Notes under the pieces: generated by a model
Seen by the model: only the letters and a program-made list of their open reading frames with translations
The model's database searches: none
Told to the model about the DNA's origin: nothing
Position numbers and translations under genes: made by a program
Origin: Lachnospiraceae bacterium
Lineage (GTDB): Bacteria > Bacillota > Clostridia > Lachnospirales > Lachnospiraceae
DNA: 9,632 nucleotides
NCBI GenBank assembly: GCA_014804495.1
Contig: JAAUZS010000175.1
Location: forward strand, 1 to 9,632
Reading direction: 5' to 3'
Shown here: positions 1 through 7,131 of the stretch, piece after piece
Numbering within the stretch: the first letter of the stretch is position 1
Layout of the letters: each line of letters starts with the position of its first letter

Positions 1-2
1 AC

Positions 3-278
3 GGAGAATATATGGCGGAACTGGTCAGGGAATCAGGGCATACATGGGATGATTTCTTTATCTTTTCTGCTTCCGGCACGGATGATTTTGCATACAGCGC
101 CTTTAAGCGGCAGATCATGGCTATGGGTGATGTGGAGGACGGTACTTTCCGGTTTGCGGATAATGAGGCGGATGGCAATCTGGCATTTTTGGAGCGGGAA
201 GGATATACCCATAATGGAACGGCAAGTGATGAATATACATACAACGGGCTGCGTTTTTTCTGGAATGGAGAGAAATGA
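3..278 (+). CDS. Probable esterase / alpha-beta hydrolase, C-terminal part (cut by window edge)
   Basis: The reading frame is open to the left edge of the window (Gly-Glu-Tyr precede the first Met at 12), so this is the tail of a larger protein and the Met at 12 need not be a start. The visible ~91 residues contain a G-H-T-W segment followed by an aromatic-rich stretch. The end reads E-Y-T-Y-N-G-L-R-F-F-W, the kind of C-terminus seen in putative esterases of the Esterase_PF00756/alpha-beta hydrolase group in Firmicutes. In that family the late G-H-x-W histidine is usually the catalytic one, but the nucleophile and acid lie outside the window. The gene ends 54 bases before the DUF4405 gene on the same strand, suggesting co-transcription. 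The assignment rests on family resemblance of the tail only; another secreted or cytosolic hydrolase is possible. Confidence 0.6.
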   Translation, partial: GEYMAELVRESGHTWDDFFIFSASGTDDFAYSAFKRQIMAMGDVEDGTFRFADNEADGNLAFLEREGYTHNGTASDEYTYNGLRFFWNGEK

Positions 279-317
279 AAGGAATCCGCAGGAGAAAAAT
301 AAACATATTGGATTGGT

Positions 318-323
318 GAGGAG
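318..323 (+). promoter_or_regulatory. Ribosome binding site for the DUF4405 gene
   Basis: GAGGAG lies 9 bases before the ATG at 333 and supports that start over other codons in the frame. Confidence 0.7.
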
Positions 324-332
324 AGAGTTTGG

Positions 333-1013
333 ATGAACCCCAAAATGATTGTTAAGACAGGTGTTGATATTGGGATGACGGCTGCCCTGATGTTTTTGAT
401 GACCTATGAGATGATAGGGCAGTCTCTCCATGAATGGCTGGGAATAGGAATGTTTTTGCTGTTTGTCATCCATCATGTTCTGAACCGCAGATGGTTTGGG
501 GTGCTTCTGAAAGGGAAATATACGCCTTTCCGGATATGGCAGACGATACTGGTAGTGTCAGTGCTCCTTTCCATGATTGGCTCCATGGTCAGTGGTGTCA
601 TTATTTCCCGCAGCGTTCTCTCCTTTCTGCCGATCCATGGCGGAAGCTCCTTTGGAAGAAAACTTCATATGCTGTCAGCTTATTGGGGGTTTGTATTGAT
701 GTCACTTCATCTTGGGCTGCACTGGAATATGATGCTGGGAGTGGCGGGAAAAGCAGTAAAAAGAACTTCAAAGGTTCGTACCTGCATACTTCGCATTGCT
801 GCAGTAGTGGCGGCTGTATACGGCATGTATGCTTTTGTGAAACGGGACATAGGAAATTATATGCTGTTAAAGGTTCACTTTGTGTTTTTTGATTACGATG
901 AGCCTTTATTCTTTTTCCTGCTGGATTATATAGCAGTTATGGGTATGTTTATATTCGTTGGGCATTATATGGCTGTTTTTTTGAGGTGGTATGGCAGAAA
1001 GAAGAAAGCATGA
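333..1013 (+). CDS. DUF4405 (flavinylation-associated cytochrome-like) membrane protein
   Basis: A 226-residue integral membrane protein with about five to six hydrophobic segments: roughly residues 10-28, 34-50, 70-92, 113-134, 151-169 and 191-218. Histidines sit in or beside the segments: His33, His47/His48, His102, His112, His126, His130, His182 and His211. The S-L-H-E-W and L-F-V-I-H-H pattern, plus the later K-L-H-M-L and S-L-H-x-G-L-H-W pattern, is characteristic of DUF4405 (PF14358). That family is predicted to bind b-type haem and is often found with FMN-binding and flavodoxin-type proteins in extracytosolic electron transfer. The role is therefore probably quinone or flavin-linked electron transfer across the membrane; haem binding is inferred, not shown. 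The gene follows an esterase-like gene by 54 bases. The length is normal for the family and the frame is intact. Confidence 0.8.
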   Translation: MNPKMIVKTGVDIGMTAALMFLMTYEMIGQSLHEWLGIGMFLLFVIHHVLNRRWFGVLLKGKYTPFRIWQTILVVSVLLSMIGSMVSGVIISRSVLSFLPIHGGSSFGRKLHMLSAYWGFVLMSLHLGLHWNMMLGVAGKAVKRTSKVRTCILRIAAVVAAVYGMYAFVKRDIGNYMLLKVHFVFFDYDEPLFFFLLDYIAVMGMFIFVGHYMAVFLRWYGRKKKA

Positions 1014-1333
1014 AAGAGATGCTTGACTAAGAAGAGAATTTCTGATTGGAGGCAGAAAAATAGGGCAGTTTTACAATTAAAGTACACAGTCATATGATGG
1101 CTTCGAGAATTATATAAAAAACATTATGGATAAAGAAGGTGATAGCTTCCGCTATAGGGCGGGAGTTTTATAATTGAGAAAAGAAAGGTTTCTGCAATTC
1201 TCATGCCTTTGGGGTATATGGGATTATGCAACATAAGTATTTGCGAAAGAGGATGGCAGGTAGTAGAATAAAAATAGAAAAATGGCGAAAAAGCTATACA
1301 AAAGTCAGATAAAAAGAAACACAATACACACTT
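1014..1333 (+). other. Decayed intergenic stretch with possible coding remnants
   Basis: No intact gene is visible in these 320 bases. A GGAGGC ribosome-binding-like sequence (1048-1053) precedes a frame beginning at 1060 with ATA rather than ATG. That frame is broken by a TAA at 1078 and then open to a TAA at 1171, encoding about 30 residues that include Y-D-G-F-E-N-Y-I-K-N-I-M-D-K. A second open stretch runs in another frame to about 1308 and is basic (H-K-Y-L-R-K-R). Both look like remains of genes rather than functional ones, and I do not recognise the families. The stretch ends at the repeat that precedes the headless flavodoxin. Confidence 0.4.
1241..1269 (+). promoter_or_regulatory. 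Candidate sigma-70 promoter upstream of flavodoxin remnant and MATE gene
   Basis: TTGCGA at 1241-1246 and TAGAAT at 1264-1269 are separated by exactly 17 bases. This is the best promoter-like match between the DUF4405 gene and the MATE gene. If used, it would transcribe the flavodoxin remnant and the exporter. It is a moderate match and could be chance. Confidence 0.35.
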
Positions 1334-1345
1334 TTGCATAGCGTT
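1311..1345 (+). repeat. Repeat copy A: ACACAATACACA arm plus GCATAGCGTT
   Basis: An A-rich lead and ACACAATACACA (1319-1330) are followed by CTTTT and GCATAGCGTT (1336-1345). The last ten bases recur identically at 7772-7781 and with one change at 7832-7841. The ACACAATACACA arm recurs in inverted form at 7760-7771 and, with one change, in the same orientation at 7803-7814. The copy sits immediately before the broken flavodoxin C-half. Confidence 0.65.
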
Positions 1346-1639
1346 AAAGCCCGTGTTTACAAGGGATTGCAGAGGCGGGCTACATTTTATTATCCTAATT
1401 GGTGGGCGTCAATCCCTATGCCGATAGCATCATTTCTTGAGGAATATGATTTTTCCGGAAAGACCATTATTCCTTTCTGCTCCCACGGCGGCGGACGTTT
1501 TGGCCAGGGCCTGACGGCTATTGGAAAACTGGTGCCGGATGCGGTAATGGGAGAGGCGTTATCGGTACATTATTCCGGAGGGAGCAGTATGCCGGCAGAT
1601 GTGTCCGAATGGTTAAAGGTAAACGGTATTATAGAATAG
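1334..1639 (+). pseudogene. Flavodoxin (Flavodoxin_4 type), C-terminal half only
   Basis: The frame can start at a TTG at 1334, but flavodoxin similarity begins only near 1388 with Y-P-N-W-W. It continues through S-I-P-M-P-I-A-S-F-L-E-E-Y-D-F-S-G-K-T-I, the P-F-C-S-H-G-G-G-R-F-G-Q loop and a normal end. These ~83 residues are the second half of a ~160-residue flavodoxin fold and include the Trp-bearing loop and the later FMN ring-contacting loop. The N-terminal half, with the FMN phosphate-binding loop, is absent, so the product cannot be a working flavodoxin. The first ~18 codons come from the adjacent repeat and a GC-rich inverted repeat (AGCCCG at 1348-1353, CGGGCT at 1376-1381), not from flavodoxin. 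The stop lies 19 bases before the MATE gene. The sequence after the break is well preserved, suggesting a recent event. A matching N-terminal half lies at 7208-7777. Confidence 0.8.
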
Positions 1640-1646
1640 TTTTTGT

Positions 1647-1652
1647 GGAGGT
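1647..1652 (+). promoter_or_regulatory. Ribosome binding site for the MATE gene
   Basis: GGAGGT lies 6 bases before the ATG at 1659, fixing that start. A nearby ATG at 1654 is in a different frame. Confidence 0.75.
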
Positions 1653-1658
1653 CATGGC

Positions 1659-3002
1659 ATGGAAGAAAAAATGATGCCGTTTTCAGGAAAAGACCTGCGG
1701 AAAATGATAATTCCGCTGTTTTTAGAGCAGCTTCTGGTAATGCTTGTGGGGATTGCGGATACACTTGTCGTCAGTTATGCGGGGGAAGCGGCTGTATCCG
1801 GTGTTTCGCTGGTCAATCAGTTTAATACGATTTTTATCTATCTGTTCACGGCGCTGGCGTCCGGAGGAGCTGTTGTAATCAGCCAGTATATCGGCAGAAA
1901 GGATTCTGAGAGTGCAGGAAGGTCCGCCAGTCAGCTTCTGATGTTCGGAACGGTCTTTTCCATGCTGATTGCAGTATTGGTACTGATTGGAAATAAAGGT
2001 ATGCTCCGCCTGCTGTTTGGTAAGGTGGATGATTCTGTCATGGATGCCTGCATTACCTATCTGAAAATTTCAGCCTATTCTTACCCGGCGCTTGCAATCT
2101 ATAATTCAGGCGCAGCAGTTTACCGGAGCCTTGGAAAGACAAATGTAACTATGTATATCTCCGTGCTGTCGAATATCATAAATGTAGTCGGTAATGTTAT
2201 CGGTGTATTTGTGCTTGATGCAGGAGTGGCAGGAGTGGCATGGCCGTCTCTGATTGCAAGGACATTTTCCGCTGTTGCAATTACTGTTCTGTGTTTTCGG
2301 AAAAAGAATGAAGTGGTTTACATAACTGATTGGATTTTCAAGTGGGATACCGATTGTTTGAAACGGATATTAAACGTTGCCATACCAAACGGGGTGGAGA
2401 ACGGGATTTTTCAGTTAGTGAAAGTAGCGCTCAGCAGCATCGTTGCGCTCTTTGGCACTTATCAGATTGCGGCAAACGGCGTAGCTCAGAGCATATGGTC
2501 TTTGGCGGCACTGGCGGGTGTGGCAATGGGACCTGCTTTTATCACAGTAATCGGACAGTGTATGGGAAATAAGGACATAAAAGCGGCAGACTATTATTTT
2601 GCCAAATTATCAAAGATAACGCTTTTGTTGTCTTCTGCGTGGAATTTACTGATATTGATATTTACTCCGTTATTCCTGCGGTTCTATGCGCTTGAGGCAC
2701 AGACAAAACAGCTTGTAATCTGGCTGGTATTGATACATAATGTGTTTAATGCAGTTGCATTTCCTTTTTCCGGAGCGCTTAGCAATGGACTCCGGGCAGC
2801 AGGGGATGTAAAATTCACGATGTATGTTTCGATTCTGTCCACGATTGCGGGACGGTTGTTTTTATCGTATCTGCTTGGAATCGTTCTCAACATGGGAGTG
2901 ATAGGGATTGCCTTTGCCATGGTCTGCGACTGGGTAATCCGTGCGGTTATTTTTGTCTGGCGGCAGAGGTCAGGGAAGTGGAAAGAGTTTCAGGTTATTT
3001 GA
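1659..3002 (+). CDS. MATE family multidrug/toxin efflux transporter
   Basis: A 447-residue inner-membrane protein with about 12 hydrophobic segments, the standard size for MATE exporters (~440-460). It has the two-fold MatE repeat. The first half opens with an I-P-L-F-L-E-Q-L-L-V-M-L-V-G-I-A-D-T segment (residues ~18-35) and contains V-V-I-S-Q-Y-I-G-R-K-D (~71-81). The second half repeats this as I-T-V-I-G-Q-C-M-G-N-K-D (~294-305). Members export cationic drugs, metabolites or flavin-like compounds in exchange for Na+ or H+; this subgroup is common in gut Clostridia and its substrate cannot be read here. The gene is intact, follows the flavodoxin remnant by 19 bases and ends inside a terminator. 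Its likely promoter is upstream of the remnant. Confidence 0.93.
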   Translation: MEEKMMPFSGKDLRKMIIPLFLEQLLVMLVGIADTLVVSYAGEAAVSGVSLVNQFNTIFIYLFTALASGGAVVISQYIGRKDSESAGRSASQLLMFGTVFSMLIAVLVLIGNKGMLRLLFGKVDDSVMDACITYLKISAYSYPALAIYNSGAAVYRSLGKTNVTMYISVLSNIINVVGNVIGVFVLDAGVAGVAWPSLIARTFSAVAITVLCFRKKNEVVYITDWIFKWDTDCLKRILNVAIPNGVENGIFQLVKVALSSIVALFGTYQIAANGVAQSIWSLAALAGVAMGPAFITVIGQCMGNKDIKAADYYFAKLSKITLLLSSAWNLLILIFTPLFLRFYALEAQTKQLVIWLVLIHNVFNAVAFPFSGALSNGLRAAGDVKFTMYVSILSTIAGRLFLSYLLGIVLNMGVIGIAFAMVCDWVIRAVIFVWRQRSGKWKEFQVI

Positions 3003-3045
3003 TAGTGCTCCATTCAGGCAGAATCAAATAACCTGATATTTTTTG
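2990..3045 (+). terminator. Strong Rho-independent terminator after the MATE gene
   Basis: TCAGGTTATTTGAT (2990-3003) and ATCAAATAACCTGA (3023-3036) form a perfect 14-bp stem with a 19-base loop. A T-rich tract follows (3037-3044). The left arm contains the MATE stop codon. For the minus-strand operon arriving from the right, the hairpin lacks a good T-tract, so it is mainly a + strand terminator, possibly weakly bidirectional. Confidence 0.9.
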
Positions 3046-3089
3046 ACAATGCACAATTCTGCTTCCAATGTGGGGAAAGCAAATTCTTT

Positions 3090-4463
3090 TTATATGGTTT
3101 TTATTATATTATCAGCAACATGCACTCCGCTGGCAGAGGCATGGGAAAGGGAATGCGTAATTCCGCTTCCGTCGCCGATGATGTACAATCCTTCATAGCG
3201 GGATTGCAGTTTTTCATCAACTTCAACTTCCATATTATAGAACTTGACTTCTACACCGTACAAAAGCGTGTCATCATTTGCCGTACCGGGCGCAACCTTG
3301 TCCAAAGCGTAAATCATCTCAATGATTCCGTCGAGAATACGTTTGGGAAGAACTAAACTCAAATCGCCTGGCGTTGCATTGAGAGTAGGCGTTATAAAAG
3401 CTTCGTCAATCCGGCTTTGCGTTGAACGCCGTCCTCGTATCAAATCACCGAAGCGTTGAACGATAACGCCCCCGCCCAACATATTGGAAAGTCTTGCAAT
3501 TGATTCGCCGTATCCGTTGGAATCTTTGAATGGTTCTGAAAAATGTTTTGCAACGAGAAGGGCGAAATTTGTATTCATCGTATGCTTTGCCGGATCTTCA
3601 TAGCTGTGTCCGTTTACCGTGATAATTCCGTTGGTATTTTCATTAACAACAACGCCTTTCGGGTTCATACAGAAAGTACGTATTTTGTCGCCGTACTTTT
3701 CAGTGCGATAGACTATTTTACTTTCGTAGAGTTCGTCCGTCAGATGGGCAAAGATTTCAGATGGCAGCTCTACGCGGACGCCAATGTCCACACGGTTTGA
3801 TTCGGTGGGGATGTCAAGCTCTTTGCAGACCCGTTCCATCCATTTGCTGCCGCTTCTTCCTACGGATACAATGCAGTTGCGGCAAGTATATGTGCCTTCC
3901 TTACATTTGATTTCGTATCCATTTTTTATGGCTTGTAACGATTCAACGGGCATATCGAAGTAAAAATCCACTTTATCCTTCAAATCAAGATATAGATTTT
4001 GCAGTACGACATAGTTAATGTCTGTACCGAGATGACGGACGGACGCGTTTAAAAGGTGTAAATCGTGGCGGATACATTCTTTTTTTAAAGCCGTTCCCGC
4101 AGTAGTATAGAGCTTAGTGCCTTCACCACCGTAGCGCATATTGATTTCGTCTACATACTGCATTAGCTCAAGGGCGCGTTTTTTTCCGATATATTCGTGC
4201 AGTGTACCGCCAAAATCGTTGGTAATGTTATATTTTCCGTCCGAAAAAGCTCCCGCACCGCCGAATCCGCTCATAATAGAGCATGTTTCGCATTTGATGC
4301 AGGATTTAACTTTGTCTCCGTCAATCGGGCATCTGCGTTTTTCCAGAGCATGCCCTGATTCAAACACAGCCACCTTCAAATCAGGTTTCTTGTGTGCTAT
4401 TTCGTATGCGGAAAAAATACCTCCCGGTCCCGCTCCTATAATAATTACATCGTAGTTTGTCAT
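3090..4463 (-). CDS. COG2509-type FAD-dependent oxidoreductase (uncharacterised dehydrogenase)
   Basis: A 457-residue cytoplasmic flavoprotein. The N-terminus reads D-V-I-I-I-G-A-G-P-G-G (Gly10, Gly12, Gly15), the ADP-binding fingerprint for FAD, and the end carries a second FAD-contacting motif, G-D-G-S-G (430-434). Between them lies a cysteine cluster, R-R-C-P with Cys55-x2-Cys58-x2-Cys61, followed by S-G-F-G-G-A-G-A-F-S-D-G-K. Homologues of the uncharacterised FAD-dependent dehydrogenase family COG2509 share this layout. No substrate is known for the family; the cysteines may bind metal or be redox active (inference). I chose the Met at 4461-4463 because GGGAGG (4468-4473) stands just upstream and the Rossmann motif then starts at residue 5. 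A longer GTG start at 4517, overlapping the stop of the upstream gene, would add 18 atypical residues. It is the second gene of a two-gene operon with the HD-GYP gene. Confidence 0.88.
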   Translation of the reverse strand: MTNYDVIIIGAGPGGIFSAYEIAHKKPDLKVAVFESGHALEKRRCPIDGDKVKSCIKCETCSIMSGFGGAGAFSDGKYNITNDFGGTLHEYIGKKRALELMQYVDEINMRYGGEGTKLYTTAGTALKKECIRHDLHLLNASVRHLGTDINYVVLQNLYLDLKDKVDFYFDMPVESLQAIKNGYEIKCKEGTYTCRNCIVSVGRSGSKWMERVCKELDIPTESNRVDIGVRVELPSEIFAHLTDELYESKIVYRTEKYGDKIRTFCMNPKGVVVNENTNGIITVNGHSYEDPAKHTMNTNFALLVAKHFSEPFKDSNGYGESIARLSNMLGGGVIVQRFGDLIRGRRSTQSRIDEAFITPTLNATPGDLSLVLPKRILDGIIEMIYALDKVAPGTANDDTLLYGVEVKFYNMEVEVDEKLQSRYEGLYIIGDGSGITHSLSHASASGVHVADNIIKTI

Positions 4464-4513
4464 ATTGCCTCCCATTAAAAAATTGTTCACAAATTTTACA
4501 GTGAATGATTTTA

Positions 4514-6337
4514 TCACTGATGCGCATTATAATAGATTTCAATTCTTTTTTCAGTAATTATGTAGGTTATCTTCTGTTTGATTTCCCCGACATGGAGTAA
4601 ATCGCAAATATAGCCGCTGTATCTGGTATCTTTCATACTGTCGAACTCTTCCATTAACTGTTCCAGCGTTTTTCCCAATCCATACGGTCTGCCAATATTA
4701 TCAGTTGCAGCGTCAATGCTGTCAGCGATACTCAGAATATTTACAAATGGCTGGTTCTTTGTGTGTGCCTCTTTTGGGTAACCGCCGTGCCCGTTGTACC
4801 ATACATGGTGAAGTAACGCGCAGTCATGGACGCATTCCACGGTGGGGTTCATTTTTCTTTGATAAATTTTGGAGAAATTGGCAGGGTGTGCTTTAATGAT
4901 TTCAAATTCGTCATCCGTAAGGTTCCTGGAAGAATTAGAAACATAATCTAAGCAGAAATATTTGCCGATATCATGGAATAAGGCGCAGTTTTCCATCAAA
5001 TCTAAGATTTCCCGGGGATGTTTGGCACAATATTCATAGCTGTGTCCGCCGACACCGTCTAAGTATTGCGGATTATGTTCTAATATATATTGAAGGATTG
5101 TAAGGCATATTTCCTTTACCATTAATGTATGTACATACAATGCCTTGTTTGCATATACCGTAGCATTCAGGACAGTGCTTTTGAAAAAATCAAAATCTAA
5201 TATATTGGAAGCAGAATTTACGAACATCAATACACAGGAATTAATCTGGTAATTGCCAAACTGATGCACCATATCCTTTGAAGCGTCCAGGACATGGTTT
5301 ACGATTTGCATGCTTTTGTCCAGAATATACCGGTCATCATACCGGCTGCATTTATACAGATAATCCATATAGTAGGAGTTTGCCGTAAAAAGTGCCGAAC
5401 ACTGCTCTATGGCATTGTGTTCTTCATTGGGTTTAGAGTATTCCTCCAATTTCTCCAGAAGTTCTTCCAGCGACAGTTCTCCAAGATGATAGGCTGCCTG
5501 TGCACAATACATCCGGGACGTAACTTTGTCGGTGATGAGGCCGGATGCGTTTTCCGAATCGAGGACTGTTTCCAAATCGTTGCGAAGTTCCGCGATTAAT
5601 GGCGCCGCTTTCGCAAAATCAATCATTGGTTCCTGGAGCTGTACTTTGTATTTATCTGCATATGCTGCCCTGCGGCACGCTTCCAGAGAAAAGGCAAGCG
5701 TATTGGTCTGGCACATGATGAATTGTGACAGCATGAACTGCTCACCCATTTTCCGGCGCATTCTTCCAAATTCCTTTTTGATTTCAGGGTACTTTTTCAA
5801 AGCGGCTGTCATATCTTTTCTGTTGATGACGCTTAACAGTAGGCAGTTTGCCAGAGAACGTGCTGCTCTTTCGGACAGATTGTCAAAATCGTCAAGATAT
5901 CGTCCTGCCATCGTGGCATAGAAGCTGCCCTCGTTATCGTCTAAATGTTCTTTCAGCATGATTTCAAACACAGTACAGTATTCCAACATTGAAATGACCT
6001 GCTCGGTAGTGCCGCCCGCTTGATAATATTGCAGCAATATCCGTGAGATGCAGAATGCAATGGGAGGGTCTATGATTTTGGCAGGATTTGACAGGAGTAT
6101 GCTTAAGAAATCCTTAAGCATTGCTTCTGCTTCGGAGTCAACAAGTGTGGGTGATTTTTCATATTTGATAATATATTCTTTCACGATGGCATTGTTCTTA
6201 ATCTGAATCTCTTTCTTCTCATTTGAAACAGAAATAAGTTTCTGAATAAGCGCTTCCTTTGATGTTATTTCGTCAAAGCTTAAGCTGTCTAATTCATCAT
6301 ATCGTTCTAACAGTTCCTTATAGTCTTTGTAACTCAT
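4514..6337 (-). CDS. HD-GYP domain protein with long helical N-terminal region
   Basis: A 607-residue protein. The last ~210 residues form an HD-GYP-like phosphohydrolase domain: His403, H-D-I-G-K (455-459), His484, H-H-V-W-Y-N-G-H-G-G-Y-P (510-521), I-A-D-S-I-D-A-A-T-D (537-546) and R-P-Y (550-552). These match the metal ligands and signature of HD-GYP proteins, many of which degrade cyclic di-GMP. The canonical H-H-E-x2-D-G-x-G-Y-P is altered here (Val for Glu, Asn for Asp, one extra Gly), so the substrate may differ. The first ~390 residues are mostly helical with no recognisable domain or membrane segment. The start at 6335-6337 is preferred because AGGAGGT (6348-6354) precedes it by 10 bases. 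An upstream in-frame ATG at 6376 lies at the predicted transcription start and has no ribosome binding site. It is the first gene of a minus-strand operon, with 50 bases before the flavoprotein gene. Confidence 0.87.
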   Translation of the reverse strand: MSYKDYKELLERYDELDSLSFDEITSKEALIQKLISVSNEKKEIQIKNNAIVKEYIIKYEKSPTLVDSEAEAMLKDFLSILLSNPAKIIDPPIAFCISRILLQYYQAGGTTEQVISMLEYCTVFEIMLKEHLDDNEGSFYATMAGRYLDDFDNLSERAARSLANCLLLSVINRKDMTAALKKYPEIKKEFGRMRRKMGEQFMLSQFIMCQTNTLAFSLEACRRAAYADKYKVQLQEPMIDFAKAAPLIAELRNDLETVLDSENASGLITDKVTSRMYCAQAAYHLGELSLEELLEKLEEYSKPNEEHNAIEQCSALFTANSYYMDYLYKCSRYDDRYILDKSMQIVNHVLDASKDMVHQFGNYQINSCVLMFVNSASNILDFDFFKSTVLNATVYANKALYVHTLMVKEICLTILQYILEHNPQYLDGVGGHSYEYCAKHPREILDLMENCALFHDIGKYFCLDYVSNSSRNLTDDEFEIIKAHPANFSKIYQRKMNPTVECVHDCALLHHVWYNGHGGYPKEAHTKNQPFVNILSIADSIDAATDNIGRPYGLGKTLEQLMEEFDSMKDTRYSGYICDLLHVGEIKQKITYIITEKRIEIYYNAHQ

Positions 6338-6347
6338 CTTAAGTCTG

Positions 6348-6354
6348 ACCTCCT
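6348..6354 (-). promoter_or_regulatory. Ribosome binding site deciding the HD-GYP start
   Basis: AGGAGGT on the minus strand lies 10 bases before the ATG at 6337. It argues against the longer in-frame start at 6376. Confidence 0.8.
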
Positions 6355-6383
6355 GACTTGTCCTGTGCCAATCCATTTTTTAT

Positions 6384-6412
6384 ATTATAGCCTTGGCATG
6401 GAAAGGAATCAA
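6384..6412 (-). promoter_or_regulatory. Sigma-70 promoter of the HD-GYP/flavoprotein operon
   Basis: Read on the minus strand, TTGATT (6407-6412) and TATAAT (6384-6389) are separated by exactly 17 bases. Transcription should start near 6376-6378, giving a ~40-base leader before the ATG at 6337. Confidence 0.8.
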
Positions 6413-6424
6413 GCATTGATGCTT
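6411..6424. promoter_or_regulatory. Palindrome AAGCATTGATGCTT, candidate operator
   Basis: Two perfect 6-bp arms (AAGCAT and ATGCTT) flank a 2-base centre and overlap the -35 box of the minus-strand operon. This suggests binding of a dimeric regulator. The binder is unknown; the adjacent LysR remnant has lost its DNA-binding domain. Confidence 0.4.
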
Positions 6425-6449
6425 CACTTGCATTAAAAAGATTCGATAA

Positions 6450-7091
6450 TTGCCCTTAGGGCATATATATGCTATGATTGTGATTGGTTGCGGAGAACTG
6501 GCGGCTGTGCAGGTTCTATCTGAGATTATAGAAGCATTTCACAAAAAGTATCCGCTTGTCAGTTATGACATTTTTACGGCGAATGCGGATTTGGTAAAGG
6601 AGCAGATGGAAAAAGGTCTGATTGATATCGGCGTGCTGCTGGAACCGATTGATATGGAAAAATTTGATTTTATTCGTATGGCGGGAAATGAGAGATGGGG
6701 AGTTTTAATGCGTCCGGATGATCCTTTGGCAAATAAAGAAGTTGTAAGTGCGAAGGATTTGGAAAATCTGCCTCTTATTCTTCCAAGGCGGACGAATGTG
6801 CAGAATGAACTGTCAAACTGGCTTGGGGATTCTTTTCAAAATGCAAAAGTCCTGTTTACCAGCAATTTAAGTACAAATGGTGCAATCATGGTTCAAAAAG
6901 GATTGGCATATTCGATAATTATTGAAGGTTCTGTACCTTTTCTTGATAAAGAAAAAATTGCTTATCGCCCATTGTATCCGGAATTGGCAGCGAACAGCGC
7001 GATAGCATGGAAAAAGCAGTAGCCTTTTGGCCTTGCAACGGAAAGATTTATAGAATTTATTAAATGCTTTTTAGGCATAAGAGACATATAA
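6450..7091 (+). pseudogene. LysR-type regulator remnant: effector domain without DNA-binding head
   Basis: The frame starts only at a TTG at 6450, directly after an in-frame TAA. It opens almost at once with I-G-C-G-E-L-A-A-V-Q, where the substrate-binding domain of LysR-type regulators begins. The ~85-90 residue winged-helix head normally present is missing. The domain then runs through A-N-A-D-L-V-K-E-Q-M-E-K-G-L-I-D-I-G-V-L-L-E-P, L-P-L-I-L-P-R-R and a G-L-A-Y-S-I-I-I-E-G strand. A TAG at 7020-7022 stops the frame. In the same frame a further 22 residues (P-F-G-L-A-T-E-R-F-I-E-F-I-K-C-F) continue to a TAA at 7089-7091, matching the usual C-terminal helix of this family. So two lesions are visible, a lost head and a nonsense codon, and the gene is very likely dead. 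LysR genes of this kind commonly sit beside flavodoxin and oxidoreductase genes, as here. Confidence 0.85.
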
Positions 7092-7102
7092 AAACTAAGT
7101 AT

Positions 7103-7131
7103 TTGATATAACCTGTAAACCACTTTATAAT
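7103..7131 (+). promoter_or_regulatory. Sigma-70 promoter of the lipoprotein flavodoxin gene
   Basis: TTGATA (7103-7108) and TATAAT (7126-7131) are separated by exactly 17 bases. The predicted start is near 7138, giving a leader of about 70 bases before the ATG at 7208. Confidence 0.8.

Noticed and set aside
3120..3800. Plus-strand open frames opposite the flavoprotein, and similar frames opposite the HD-GYP and MATE genes
   Set aside because: They lack ribosome binding sites and family resemblance and are fully explained as shadows of the well-supported genes.
4464..4517. Longer GTG start for the flavoprotein, overlapping the HD-GYP stop by four bases
   Set aside because: It adds 18 residues before the FAD fingerprint that do not resemble the family, and GGGAGG just before 4463 marks a better start. 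Translational coupling remains a minor possibility.
6338..6376. ATG at 6376 as start of the HD-GYP protein
   Set aside because: It lies at the predicted transcription start with no ribosome binding site, whereas AGGAGGT stands before 6337.
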